Translations under genes and position numbers: made by a program | NCBI GenBank assembly: GCA_016719945.1 | Contig: JADJYE010000003.1 | Coordinates: 248,001-312,000 of the forward strand | Reading direction: 5' to 3' | Origin: Polyangiaceae bacterium | Lineage (GTDB): Bacteria > Myxococcota_A > Polyangia > Polyangiales > Polyangiaceae | Length of the DNA: 64,000 nt | Shown: in pieces, positions 24,285-33,649 of the stretch | How the letters are laid out: every line of letters begins with the position of its first letter | How positions within the stretch are numbered: position 1 is the stretch's first letter | Notes under the pieces: model-generated | Told to the model about the DNA's origin: nothing | The model's input: the letters and a program-made list of their open reading frames with translations, nothing else | The model's database searches: none

Positions 24285-25778
24285 TCACTTCACGACCGCG
24301 CCCGTCTTCCAGTCGAGCTTGAGCTCGCGCAGCACCTGCGGCTCGGCGCACACGACCTGCGGCTTCGACCCCTTCACCTTCTCAGAGACCACGGCGGCGA
24401 GCTTCTGGGCTTTCACGAAGTCGGGCGTCATGGCCACGAAGTACCTCTTGCCGAACTCCTGGGTGACGGCGAGCTTCACGTCCGATAGCCCCGTCTGTCC
24501 CTTGAGCGCCTCGCGCGTCTTCGGAAAATCGTAGTCGTCCGGCGTGACCTTGGTGAAGCCGAAGAGCACGACGACGTTCGACGTGCAGTCCTTGCCGGCG
24601 GCTCGCGACTGCAAGACGCGCTTCGGCAAACCGCTCTTCACGCTCGCCTGCCAATCCGAGCTCACTCCGCCAGCCCGGAGCAGCCGCTGGTTCACGATCG
24701 CATAGAGCTGACCGTCCGCAGAGACCTCGACGTCCTGGACTCGCGCGTCCTTCGGCATCTCGATCTCCTCCCAGCCCGCCTTCGACCACCGCGACAGCCC
24801 CTCTCGCGGGCTGAAGCTCACGCCCGGCGTCACCCACAACGTCCCGTCCGGGGCGAACGCGGCGTCGTTGGCCTCGCCGACCCACCCCGCGTACCGGCCG
24901 CTCTCGATCGAATGGCACGCCTTGCCCTCGATCCGATGGATCCCACCTCGACCGAACCCCAGGAGCTCTCCGCTCGGGCTGATTCGAAGGGCCGAGCCAC
25001 AGGTCTGCCCCGTCACCACGGTCGGCTCCTTGTCGCTGGGGCCCCAATGGTAGAGCACGTCGGTCGACCCGGTGATCCCCACCGCGACCACCTCCCCCGT
25101 GGGCAGCGCCGCGACGTCACGCAGGTAGACGCCGAGATCTTGAGGCGGCGGAAACGACCGCACGAGGCCCTGCCCCTCGAGCCGGCGCCAGCTGTGCTCG
25201 GCCTTGCCTGGCGTGATGCCGACCACGAACACGGACTCGTCCTTCGTCGTCACGACGCGGTCGAAGATCGCGCCGATGCGCCCCGCGGCGAGCTCGGTCG
25301 TGCGCTGGTAGCCAGACTTCCTCGCGCGATAGACCTCCGCGTCCATGCCCTCGCTCGCGCGGCCGATGTAGTAGCCGTAGGTCACGTAGAGCGCCTCGGG
25401 GAACACTCCGCCGACGTCGAAGATCTCTCCCCAAGGGTTGTTCAAGCCAGCCTTGGTGTCGGCGTGAAAGGTGACCGTAGCTCCGCTCAGCACGGCGAGG
25501 CGGTAGCCCGCGCTCGCCAGCAGGTGCTCCTCGACGCGGTGCAGGTGCTCGAAGCCGCTCACGGCGTCGACGACCTCGAAGTCGAGCTTCACGCTCGCCG
25601 GCGACGCGGCGGCGGCGCTCGCGGCCGGCGGCGGCTGGAGCGGCGCTGCCGTGCCCGAGGGCTGCGCGCTCGGCGAGCCCGGCGCCTCCGCGCGGCCAGC
25701 GACCCTGGGGACGTCGGCCGAAGAACAAGCGAGCGCCAGCGGAGCGAACGAGATCAGCCAGAACGGGCGCGCCGACAT
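24285..25778 (-). CDS. Large lipoprotein of unknown function, propeller-like
   Basis: 497 aa. Signal peptide with lipobox LALACSS (Cys18), Ala/Pro/Ser-rich linker to ~60, then a repeated beta-rich body: LRDVAALPTGEVVAVG, LRISPSGELLGFG, DAAFAPDGTLWVTPGVSF, VEVSADGQLYAIV. Repeats of this kind fit an NHL/SMP-30-like beta-propeller. A separate C-terminal ~110 aa domain has two Cys (KDCTSNVVVLFGFTK, PQVVCAEPQVL). No catalytic residues recognised. Divergent from the porin gene across 140 bp. Confidence 0.75.
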   Translation of the reverse strand: MSARPFWLISFAPLALACSSADVPRVAGRAEAPGSPSAQPSGTAAPLQPPPAASAAAASPASVKLDFEVVDAVSGFEHLHRVEEHLLASAGYRLAVLSGATVTFHADTKAGLNNPWGEIFDVGGVFPEALYVTYGYYIGRASEGMDAEVYRARKSGYQRTTELAAGRIGAIFDRVVTTKDESVFVVGITPGKAEHSWRRLEGQGLVRSFPPPQDLGVYLRDVAALPTGEVVAVGITGSTDVLYHWGPSDKEPTVVTGQTCGSALRISPSGELLGFGRGGIHRIEGKACHSIESGRYAGWVGEANDAAFAPDGTLWVTPGVSFSPREGLSRWSKAGWEEIEMPKDARVQDVEVSADGQLYAIVNQRLLRAGGVSSDWQASVKSGLPKRVLQSRAAGKDCTSNVVVLFGFTKVTPDDYDFPKTREALKGQTGLSDVKLAVTQEFGKRYFVAMTPDFVKAQKLAAVVSEKVKGSKPQVVCAEPQVLRELKLDWKTGAVVK

Positions 25779-25918
25779 GCCCGGCAGTCTACGCCCCTCG
25801 CGCCGTTCGATGGCGGTTGTGTGTCGGCCTGTGACTCGACCGTGTCGACGTCGTTACATGTCGGCTGCGCGCCCCGAACGAGGTTTTCTTTGGCGCGCCC
25901 GCCGAATACGTAGGCCGC

Positions 25919-27265
25919 GTGTCGAAGCGCTTCACCAAGACGGCACGTCGTCTCCTCTCGGGCTCGCTCTCCCTCTGCCTCCCCCTCGCCGCAGCTCTCT
26001 GGGCCCCGAGCGCGCGGGCCGAGGAGCCCAGCACCTCGGGGGCGCTGGTTCCCCCCGAGCCGCCTCCGCCGCCTCCTCCTCCCGGGCAGACCGGCGAGCC
26101 AGCGCGATCGCCGGCAGACGAGCCGCCCCCGGAGTTCCCGAGCGACGCGTTCCTCCCCGCCGCCGACGACCCTCGCATCCCGAGCTTCTTGCGGGCCCTG
26201 CGCCTCGGCCAAGACTCGCTGCTCCTGGGCGCTTATCTCCAGCCCGGCTTTCGCTACGTCGTCGACACCGACTTCAACGAGGACGACTCCGACGGCTTCT
26301 TCTTCCAGAACGCCCGCCTGATCGGCAAGGGTGAGATCACCTTCTGGAAGAAGCTCGGCGCTGGCGTGCGCTTCGATTTCGACGTCGCCCAGGGATCCTT
26401 CGCGGTCAAGGACGTCTACGGGACGCTGTCCTGGGACAAGGACCTCGTCGCGATGGATGTCGGGCAGCTCAAGGTGCCGCTCGGCCTCGCGGAGCTGCAG
26501 CCGGAGGCCCGCCAGCAGTTCGCGGTGGCCTCGGCGGCCCGCAAGATCATGTTCGGGCGCGACCTCGGCATCCAGCTTCGCAGCGACTTCCCCATTGGGC
26601 CGGTCTGGTTTCGCCTCGCCGGCATGATCGCCAACGGCGAGGGCGGGTTCCGCCAGCGCATCAACCTCGACAACCAGTTCCTCTACGCAGGCAGGCTCGA
26701 GATCGCCCCGCTCGGGCGCATGCAGTGGTCGGAGTCCGAGCTCGACGACACGGCGAAGCCACAGCTCACCGCAGGCTTCAGCGCCGGTCACAACAGCGCC
26801 CTCGGCAATGAGCTCGGCATCGCGGACGCCGGCGCTGGCGAGACGCGAATCGGCGGCGATCTTCGGTTCTGGTGGCGCGGTCTCTCGATTCGAGGTGAGT
26901 ACCTCCACGCGTTCCGCGGAGACAACGACGGCAGCCTTGCCTTCGAGCGGTACGCGGCGACCGCGCAGATCGGCTACGTCCTGCCCATCCCCATCCCGTT
27001 CCCGAAGTTCGAGATCGTGTCGCGCTTCACGCAATACGACCTGAACCGGACGGCCGACGGCACCGAGGGCGACCAATACGTGCCCGAGAACACCGAGGCG
27101 CGCGTCCTCGAGTTCGGCGCCAACGCCTACGTCGCGAAGCACGCCACCAAGGTCTCGTTCCTCTATCAGCTCACGGACCTGCTCGAGGGCCCGATGACCG
27201 ACGAGAACGGGGACGTGCTGATCGGTGACACCGTCTACGTGGTCACGCAGTTCGCGTGGCTCTGA
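25919..27265 (+). CDS. Phosphate-selective porin O/P-like outer-membrane protein
   Basis: 448 aa from a GTG. Signal peptide to ~36 (PLAAALWAPSARAE), a Pro-rich spacer with nine Pro in a row (~47-57), then an OprO/OprP-type beta-barrel: LLGAYLQPGFRYV, FFFQNARLIGKGEITFWKK, VAMDVGQLKVPLGLAELQ, and the closing strand TVYVVTQFAWL with C-terminal aromatic-hydrophobic residues. Members are trimeric anion or polyphosphate channels or general porins; the substrate cannot be told. TACGTA 6 nt upstream of the GTG may be a -10 element. Confidence 0.82.
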   Translation: MSKRFTKTARRLLSGSLSLCLPLAAALWAPSARAEEPSTSGALVPPEPPPPPPPPGQTGEPARSPADEPPPEFPSDAFLPAADDPRIPSFLRALRLGQDSLLLGAYLQPGFRYVVDTDFNEDDSDGFFFQNARLIGKGEITFWKKLGAGVRFDFDVAQGSFAVKDVYGTLSWDKDLVAMDVGQLKVPLGLAELQPEARQQFAVASAARKIMFGRDLGIQLRSDFPIGPVWFRLAGMIANGEGGFRQRINLDNQFLYAGRLEIAPLGRMQWSESELDDTAKPQLTAGFSAGHNSALGNELGIADAGAGETRIGGDLRFWWRGLSIRGEYLHAFRGDNDGSLAFERYAATAQIGYVLPIPIPFPKFEIVSRFTQYDLNRTADGTEGDQYVPENTEARVLEFGANAYVAKHATKVSFLYQLTDLLEGPMTDENGDVLIGDTVYVVTQFAWL

Positions 27266-27285
27266 TCGCTCTTTGGAGTCAGCAC

Positions 27286-28392
27286 ATGAAGCACGCAATG
27301 CAATGCAGGTGGTTCGCGCTCGCCCTCACACTGTCAGCCTCGACGGCCTGTCGCGGCGGAGGCGGCGACGCCGAGGGTGGAGGGGGCGAGGGCGGGGGGA
27401 CCGGGGGCACGCCGATCTCCGACGCCACGGAGCTTCAATGCCCCAACCCAGGGACGCTGCCGTTCGTCACCGAGAGCAACACCTGGGCCAGTGAGGACAA
27501 CCAGTTCACGGCGGAGGGCAGCCCGCGAAGCAAGGACGAGGCCTCCGATACGCTGGGTGTGCCTGGCGGCCCGCGCGCCAACACGTACACCGCCGCCGAG
27601 GCCACGACGCCGACCAGCGACCAGCCCTACGACGGTCGCAAGGCGCGGACCGGCAACTCCGCCGGGCTCACGGCCGTCCCGCTGCGAGGCGAGGCGATCA
27701 GCCTGTGGACGTACGATCCGACGGCGGAGGAGTGGCTGACCCTCGGCCGGATGACGACCGACGACGACGGGAACTATTCGGTCACGAGGACCGGCAGCGC
27801 GACCGAGCTGGGTCGTCCGGTCTATTCGATCCTGGAGGCGGACGGCTCCTGCGCCGAGCATTACGAGTACCTGCTGCCTGCAGGGACCAAGGTGATCCTC
27901 ACCGACATCGACGGCACGATGACGCTGAGCGACGAAGAGCTCTTCAAGCAGATCGCCGACGGCAGCTACGTGCCGTTGCAGAACGAGTCGGCCGAGCTGC
28001 TCATGAACACCTGGGTCGCCAAGGGCTACCACGTCATTTATCTCACCGCCCGCCCGCACGAGTTCCGCGCGGAGACCCGGTCGTGGCTTCGCGACGAGGG
28101 CTTCCCGGTCGGTCCGGTGATCACCGCCAACGCGCTCGTGTTCGACGAGTCGGCGCGTGTCTACAAGCGCTCCTGGCTGAACCGCGTGATCGACGACTTC
28201 CAGTGGGAGATCGTCGCGGCGTACGGCAACGCCGCCAGCGACATCGACGCCTACGAGGACGCTGGCATCCCCAAGGACATCTCCTTCATCATCGGCGAGC
28301 TCGCGGGGCAGAGCGGTACGGTGGCGATCCCGAATAACGACTTCACAGCTCACATCGCCGACTTCGTGGAGCCGTACCCCGACGCGAACTAG
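27286..28392 (+). CDS. Secreted lipin-type (LNS2) phosphatase-like lipoprotein, copy 1
   Basis: 368 aa from the ATG at 27286 (preceded by TGGAG; the frame is open from 27256). Signal peptide with a lipobox-like STAC, Gly/Glu-rich linker, an N-terminal beta domain (~60-200) with RGEAISLWTYDPTAEEW and GRPVYSILEADGSCAEHYEY, then an LNS2/HAD domain: DIDGTMTLSDEEL (D-x-D-x-T nucleophile motif), YLTARPHEFRAETRSWL and YGNAASDIDAYEDAGI. In eukaryotic lipin this domain dephosphorylates phosphatidate. Here it would be extracytoplasmic. A close paralogue sits at 49360-50469. Confidence 0.83.
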   Translation: MKHAMQCRWFALALTLSASTACRGGGGDAEGGGGEGGGTGGTPISDATELQCPNPGTLPFVTESNTWASEDNQFTAEGSPRSKDEASDTLGVPGGPRANTYTAAEATTPTSDQPYDGRKARTGNSAGLTAVPLRGEAISLWTYDPTAEEWLTLGRMTTDDDGNYSVTRTGSATELGRPVYSILEADGSCAEHYEYLLPAGTKVILTDIDGTMTLSDEELFKQIADGSYVPLQNESAELLMNTWVAKGYHVIYLTARPHEFRAETRSWLRDEGFPVGPVITANALVFDESARVYKRSWLNRVIDDFQWEIVAAYGNAASDIDAYEDAGIPKDISFIIGELAGQSGTVAIPNNDFTAHIADFVEPYPDAN

Positions 28393-28403
28393 GGACACCC
28401 CCT

Positions 28404-29767
28404 CTAGCTCGCTCCACCTGACACCGGAAGCTCGAGGGTCACGACGAGGCCTCCCTGCGGGTGGTTCGCGGCGGTCACGTGGCCGCCATGCAAGCCGACC
28501 GCGCGCTTCGCGATCGCGAGGCCGAGGCCCGTGCCTCCGGTGCCGCGGCCTCGGTCGTCCCCGACCCGGAAGAAGGGCTCGAAGATCCGCTCGAGGGCCG
28601 CGGCCGGCACGCCAGGTCCGTGATCGCGAACGGCGATCTCCACGGAGGCCCCCAAGGGCCGAACGACCACCGAGACCGCGGTCTCGGCCGGGGTGTACCG
28701 CGCGGCGTTGCGGACGACGTTCTCGACGGCGCGCCGCAGCTGCTCCTCGTCTGCGACGACCTCGAGGGGCCCGGAGGCCTCGAGCTCGACCCGCGCGCCG
28801 CGCTGCCGCGCCTCGAAGTCGACGTCGGCGACGACGCGCTCGACGAGCGCCACGACGTCGAGCCGCCCCGCGCGCTCCGGGCGGGTCTCGTTCTCGAGGC
28901 GGCTCAGCGTGAGCAGCTCGCCGATCATCTCGTCGAGCCGCTCGGCCTCACGCTCGATCCGCGCGAACGCGTCTTTGGCCTCGGGCGGCGCCTTGCGGCG
29001 AACGAGCTCCAGCGCGAGGTTCAAGCGGGCCAGCGGCGAGCGGAGCTCGTGGGAGACGTCGCGGAGCAGCCTACGCTGCGCGTCCAGCAGCCCCGCGATC
29101 TTCTCGGACATCCGGTCCAGCTCCTGCCCGAGCGCCAGGGACTCGTTGTCCGCGCCGTCGAGCCGAGGCACGACCTTCGCGCTCCAGTCGCCGCCGGCGA
29201 GCGCGCGCGTCGCGTCGCGCAGCGTGCGCAGCGGGCGCGACAGATATCGCGCGAGCGCGAACGAGACCAGGCCGGTGACGACGACGATCGCGCCGAGGCG
29301 CAGGGGCAGCGTCTCGGGGACGACGAAGAACATCCAGCGCGAGGGCCGGCGCTGCGTCGACACGACCACGTGGGGACCCTCCGCGCCGCGATCGACGTAC
29401 AGCGCGGCGAGCTCCTGATCTTCGCGAGCGTGGTGGGCGCTGGCGCGCGAGCTCCGGCGATGGCCTCGATCTCGGCGTCGCCCTCGATCGGGCGCCCCAT
29501 GATGCGCACGCCGTCCTGAAAGACGGCCACCTGCGGATCGCGCTCGTCGAGCGGCTCCAAGATCTCGGCGCACGAGGGGTCCTTGGTGGTGCGGCGGCAC
29601 TCGAGCGCTTGGTAGGCGCGGAGCTCGGTCGTCCGCGAGCTCACTCGCCGCCAGCGCTGGGTCGCGTCCGGCGAGAACGACCACGCGTGGATGACCGCGA
29701 AGATCCCGGCGAGCAGCGTCGTGATGAGCCACATCGAGAGCAGGACGCGGACGAAGAGGCTCTTCAC
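28404..29767 (-). CDS. CpxA-like sensor histidine kinase (frameshift near 29445)
   Basis: About 454 aa if rejoined. Frame 1 from the ATG at 29767 gives TM1 (LSMWLITTLLAGIFAVIHAW) and a periplasmic domain with DERDPQVAVFQDGVRIMG. Near 29435-29460 a single-base shift moves to the second frame: REDQELAALYVDRGAEG, TM2 (LGAIVVVTGLVSFALARYL), HAMP, HisKA (LLRDVSHELRSPLARLNLAL) and HATPase (NVVRNAARY, DHGPGVP, GTGGTGLGLAIAKR). The order, CpxR-like partner and envelope-efflux operon suggest CpxRA-type envelope stress sensing. It begins 4 bp after the regulator stop. The shift is probably a sequence error. Confidence 0.85.
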
Positions 29768-29771
29768 CGGG

Positions 29772-30476
29772 CTACCGCGATCTCACGTACAGGTAGCCGG
29801 CGTTGCGCACCGTCTTGAGGCGCTCGCTGCCGTCCGGGGCGGGGCCGAGCTTCTTTCGCAGGTTGCTCACGTGCATGTCGATCGCCCGATCGAATGCAGA
29901 CAGGCGCCTGCCGAGCACGTGCGTCGTGAGGTCCTCCCGGGAGATCACCTCGCCGGCCCGGGTGAGCAGGGCCTCGAGCAGATCGAACTCGGCCGTCGTG
30001 AGCCTCACCTCCCGACCGTCGACGCGGACGCGGCGCGCCCCGGGCGCGAGCTCGACGTCGTCGACGACGATCGGCGGATGGGTCTCCGTCGCGGGGCTCG
30101 CGACGGCGGTGACGCGCCGATGAATCGCGCGCACGCGGGCGACCAGCTCGCGCGGGTTGAAGGGCTTCGGGAGGTAGTCGTCGGCGCCCATCTCGAGCCC
30201 GACGATGCGGTCGATGTCCTCACCGCGGGCCGTGAGCATGAGCACGGGCAGCTGCGACGCCTTCCTCAGGCGGGAGAGGACCTCGAAGCCCGTGAGGCCT
30301 GGCAGCATGACGTCGAGGATGACGAGCGCGTGCTCGGAGGACAGCGCGCGGGCGAGACCCTTCGCGCCGTCGTGGACGGCCTCGACGGTGAACCCCTCCT
30401 GACCGAGCAGCTCCGCCAGCAGCTCGCACAGCTCGACGTCGTCGTCGATCACGAGCAGGCGGCTGTTGTCGCTCAT
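29772..30476 (-). CDS. OmpR/CpxR-family response regulator
   Basis: 234 aa, normal length. Receiver 1-120 with IDDD, phospho-acceptor Asp in VILDVMLPGLTGFEVL and PKPFNPREL; winged-helix Trans_reg_C domain ~140-234 with RLTTAEFDLLEALL, GRRLSAFDRAIDMHVSNLRKK and VRNAGYLYV. Encoded 16 bp after the MacB permease and 4 bp before the kinase, so it is the sixth gene of the tol/mac operon it probably controls. Confidence 0.92.
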   Translation of the reverse strand: MSDNSRLLVIDDDVELCELLAELLGQEGFTVEAVHDGAKGLARALSSEHALVILDVMLPGLTGFEVLSRLRKASQLPVLMLTARGEDIDRIVGLEMGADDYLPKPFNPRELVARVRAIHRRVTAVASPATETHPPIVVDDVELAPGARRVRVDGREVRLTTAEFDLLEALLTRAGEVISREDLTTHVLGRRLSAFDRAIDMHVSNLRKKLGPAPDGSERLKTVRNAGYLYVRSR

Positions 30477-30492
30477 CGTCCAGGCCTCGTGG

Positions 30493-31698
30493 TCATTCGA
30501 ACCGCAGAGCTACCACGGGATCGAGCTTGGCGGCGCGACGGGCCGGGCCGACGCCGAAGACGATGCCGACCGCCGCGGAGACGCCGAGCGCGAGGACCAG
30601 GGCGTACATGGGCACGACCGTCGTCCACTGGCCGAAGCTCGCGAGCAGGGCGGCGGCGCCATAGCCCAGGCCTACCCCGAGGGCGCCGCCGGCGAGCGAG
30701 ACGACGACCGCTTCGAACAGGAACTGGAGGAGGATGTCGACCCGCCTCGCCCCGACGGCCATGCGTACCCCGATCTCCCTGGTGCGCTCCCGGACGGAGA
30801 CCAGCATGATGTTCATGATGCCGATGCCCCCGACGATCAGGGACACGGCCGCGACGCTCCCCAGGAGGGCGGTGAACGTCCCGGTGACCTGGTTCATCGT
30901 CTCGAGCATCTCGGTCTGGGACCGTACGTCGAAGTCGTTCTCTTGGTCGTCGCGGAGCTTGTGCCTCAGGCGCAACAGGCGCTCCGCTGCAGCCTTGACG
31001 TTCGCCGACGCCGCCTCGCTCTCGGCCTGGATCGAGATGGTCGAGAGGTGGTCTTGGCCGAAGAGCACCTTCTGGTGGGTCGACAAGGGCACGTAGACGT
31101 TGTCGTCGGGGGACTGGAACCCCGAGCCCTTCTCTGCGAACACCCCGACCACCCTGAACGCGACGCCATTGACCTGGAGGCGCGTTCCGAGCGGGCTGGC
31201 GTTGCCATAGAGCTCCCTCGCCACGGTCGCGCCGAGCACCGCGATGCGGCTCCGCTGCTCGTCGTCCATATCGCTGATCGCGATGCCGCTCGCCAGGGTG
31301 AGGGACTTCGCGTCGACGATCGCGCCGGTGACCCCCACGACCGACGCGTTCTTGTTCTTCTCTCGGTAGCGCAGCTGCGCCGAGCCGCTGTTCTCCGGGG
31401 CCACGGCCTTGACGCCCTCCAGCTTGGAGAGCGCCGCCGCGTCCCCGCGGGTGAGCGTCTTGACCGCGCCCGAGCGCACGCCGCCGCTCCCCGAGGCTGA
31501 CTGGGGCCGTATGGTCAGCAGGTTCGCCCCCATCGAGCGGATCCGGGTCTCCACGCTCGCTCGCGCGCCCTCACCGATGCCGAGCACGGCGACGACGGCG
31601 CCCGTGCCGATGATCATGCCGAGCATCGTCAGCAGCGTGCGGACCCGGTTGCTCGCGAGCGAGCGCCACGCGCTCTTGGCGACCTCGGTGAGGATCAT
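30493..31698 (-). CDS. macB: MacB-type ABC transporter permease
   Basis: 401 aa. N-terminal helix (VRTLLTMLGMIIGTGAVVAV), a periplasmic MacB_PCD domain (~50-240; GSGFQSPDDNVYVPLSTH), then three FtsX-type helices (AAVSLIVGGIGIMNIMLVSV, FLFEAVVVSLAGGALGVGLG and the last near 365-385). Unlike E. coli MacB, the ATPase is a separate gene, as is common in other phyla. Its ATG overlaps the ATPase stop by 4 bp. Mechanotransmission transporter exporting lipoproteins, lipids, toxins or macrolides through MacA and TolC; substrate unknown. Confidence 0.9.
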   Translation of the reverse strand: MILTEVAKSAWRSLASNRVRTLLTMLGMIIGTGAVVAVLGIGEGARASVETRIRSMGANLLTIRPQSASGSGGVRSGAVKTLTRGDAAALSKLEGVKAVAPENSGSAQLRYREKNKNASVVGVTGAIVDAKSLTLASGIAISDMDDEQRSRIAVLGATVARELYGNASPLGTRLQVNGVAFRVVGVFAEKGSGFQSPDDNVYVPLSTHQKVLFGQDHLSTISIQAESEAASANVKAAAERLLRLRHKLRDDQENDFDVRSQTEMLETMNQVTGTFTALLGSVAAVSLIVGGIGIMNIMLVSVRERTREIGVRMAVGARRVDILLQFLFEAVVVSLAGGALGVGLGYGAAALLASFGQWTTVVPMYALVLALGVSAAVGIVFGVGPARRAAKLDPVVALRFE

Positions 31699-32426
31699 GA
31701 CGCCCTCGCTTCGCTCGCGATGAAGGCGCTCACGACCTCGGCTGCGGGGCCGTCGGCGACGATGCGCCCGTCTCGCATCTGGATGACTCGCCGCAGCGAG
31801 CGGGCCACGCTGAGATCGTGCGTGACGACGACCAGGGTCGTGCCTTCGGCGTTGATGGACAAGAGCAGGTCGAGGACGTCCCGGCCGGTCTTGCTGTCGA
31901 GGGCCCCCGTCGGCTCGTCGCAGAGCAGCATCGACGGCCGCGTCACCAGCGCTCGCGCGATCGCCACGCGCTGCTTCTGGCCGCCGGAGAGCTCGGTGGG
32001 TTGGTGCTTGGAGCGGTCGGCGAGCCCGACGCGGGCGAGCGCCTCTGCGGCCAGCTTGCGGCTGCTCTTGACCGAGCCATACAAGAGCGGGAGCTCCACG
32101 TTCTCCAGGGCGGTCATTCGGGGCAGCAGGTTGAAGCTCTGGAACACGAAGCCGATGTGCTTGTTGCGGATCGCCGCCAGATCGTCGTCGTCGAGATCCT
32201 GCACGTCGCGCCCGTCGAGGCGATAGGTGCCTGCGGTGGGGCGGTCGAGGCAGCCGAGGATGTTCAGCAGCGTCGACTTGCCGCAGCCGGAGGGGCCGAT
32301 CACGCCGAGGGACTCGCCCTTTTGCGCCGTGAAGCTGATGCCATCGACGGCGCGGACCGCGAGATCCGCGCTGCCCGCCTCGTAGACCTTCTCGAGCTTG
32401 TCGACGAACAGCGTAGGGGTCGTCAT
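31695..32426 (-). CDS. MacB-type ABC transporter ATPase (LolD family)
   Basis: 243 aa. Walker A GPSGCGKST, Q-loop FVFQSFNLLPRMTALENV, signature LSGGQKQRVAIARAL, Walker B MLLCDEPTGALDS, H-loop VVVTHDL: all present. Sequence style of the LolD/MacB group that pairs with FtsX-type permeases. Overlaps by 4 bp with the adaptor gene before it and the permease gene after it, implying coupled translation. Confidence 0.94.
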   Translation of the reverse strand: MTTPTLFVDKLEKVYEAGSADLAVRAVDGISFTAQKGESLGVIGPSGCGKSTLLNILGCLDRPTAGTYRLDGRDVQDLDDDDLAAIRNKHIGFVFQSFNLLPRMTALENVELPLLYGSVKSSRKLAAEALARVGLADRSKHQPTELSGGQKQRVAIARALVTRPSMLLCDEPTGALDSKTGRDVLDLLLSINAEGTTLVVVTHDLSVARSLRRVIQMRDGRIVADGPAAEVVSAFIASEARAS

Positions 32427-33649
32427 CGACGGCTCCCCCCGGGCGGCGCCCCCATCACGCCCATCCCCGATTGGGGGCGAGCGGTGCCTCCCGACCTCGC
32501 CGAGCTGGCGGGCGCCGAGGCCAGGATGCTGTCGCCCTCGTCGACCCCCTCGAGCACGACCATTCGGCTCCCGTCCGTGGTGCCCGTCTTGATGGGCCGT
32601 TGTTCCCCATTCGGGAGGCGGACGAAGCGCGAGCGGCCGGAGGTCTCGATGGAGAGCAGCGGGATCAACAGCACGTCCTTCAGCTCGGAGGTGACGATCT
32701 CGACGTCGGCGCTCATCCCGGAGCGGAGCAGGCCCTTGTTCTTGTCGACGACGATGATCTCGACGTCGAACGTGACGATGCTCGACACCTCCTTGCCCAG
32801 GGGGCTGACGCGCTCGATCTTCCCCTCGAACACGCGGTCGGGGTAGGCGTCCACGCGGATCTCCACGACCTGGCCGGGCGAGACCTTGCCGATCTGCGCC
32901 TCGTCGATCGCGCCGATGACTCGCAGGTCCGACAGGTCGGCGATCGTGAGGACGCTCGTTCCGCCGCTCATGTTGGTGAGGGCCGACGAGACGATCGTCC
33001 CCTTCTCGACGGGGATGTCGAGGACCGTGCCAGCGATCGGCGCGTAGATGGTCGTCTCCTTGAGGCGAGTCTCGGCGTCTTGCACCGCGATCTCGGCGGT
33101 CTTGAGGTTCGTCTGCGCGGCGATGACCTGAGCGTTCTTGAGGTTGATGTTCGCGGCGGCGACCTTGGTGGTGGAGCCAGTCGTTCGCACGGCGTCCGCG
33201 TTTCCGAGGCCGAGATCTGCGCTCTTCTTGGCGAGCGCCTCGTCGCCCTTCTTGTTGGTGTGCTCGATCTGGGCGACCGTGGCCGACGCCTGGGCGGCGG
33301 TGAGGTCCGCCTTGGCCTTCTCGAGGGAGACCTTGGCAGACGCGAGGTCTCGCTCCGCGTCGAGCGGGTCGAGGCGCACGAGGACCTGCCCCTGGGTGAC
33401 GGTGTCACCCTCCTTGACGAGGATCTCGACGACCTCGCCGGAGGTCCGCGATTTCACCTCGACCTGCACGTGGGGCTCGATCTTGCCGGTCGCGGCGGCG
33501 GTCTCGCGCAGATCGCCGCGCTCGACCTGGACCGTGGGCCCTTGCTGCGTCTGCTCGGTCTTTCGGGTGAGGAAATAGGTCGCCGTGCCTCCCGCGAGGG
33601 CGAGCACGACGGCCGCGGCGGCGATGCGCTTCTTTCGACCCTTGTTCAT
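32423..33649 (-). CDS. MacA-like periplasmic adaptor
   Basis: 408 aa. One N-terminal membrane anchor (KKRIAAAAVVLALAGGTATYFL), barrel-sandwich/lipoyl start VKSRTSGEVVEILVKEGDTV, long coiled-coil hairpin (~95-200, Ala/Lys/Glu-rich), lipoyl end TIYAPIAGTVLDIPVEKGTI, beta-barrel and a Gly/Ser-rich C-terminal tail (SGMGVMGAPPGGSRR). The hairpin joins TolC, whose gene overlaps by 4 bp upstream; the stem contacts the MacB permease. Confidence 0.92.
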   Translation of the reverse strand: MNKGRKKRIAAAAVVLALAGGTATYFLTRKTEQTQQGPTVQVERGDLRETAAATGKIEPHVQVEVKSRTSGEVVEILVKEGDTVTQGQVLVRLDPLDAERDLASAKVSLEKAKADLTAAQASATVAQIEHTNKKGDEALAKKSADLGLGNADAVRTTGSTTKVAAANINLKNAQVIAAQTNLKTAEIAVQDAETRLKETTIYAPIAGTVLDIPVEKGTIVSSALTNMSGGTSVLTIADLSDLRVIGAIDEAQIGKVSPGQVVEIRVDAYPDRVFEGKIERVSPLGKEVSSIVTFDVEIIVVDKNKGLLRSGMSADVEIVTSELKDVLLIPLLSIETSGRSRFVRLPNGEQRPIKTGTTDGSRMVVLEGVDEGDSILASAPASSARSGGTARPQSGMGVMGAPPGGSRR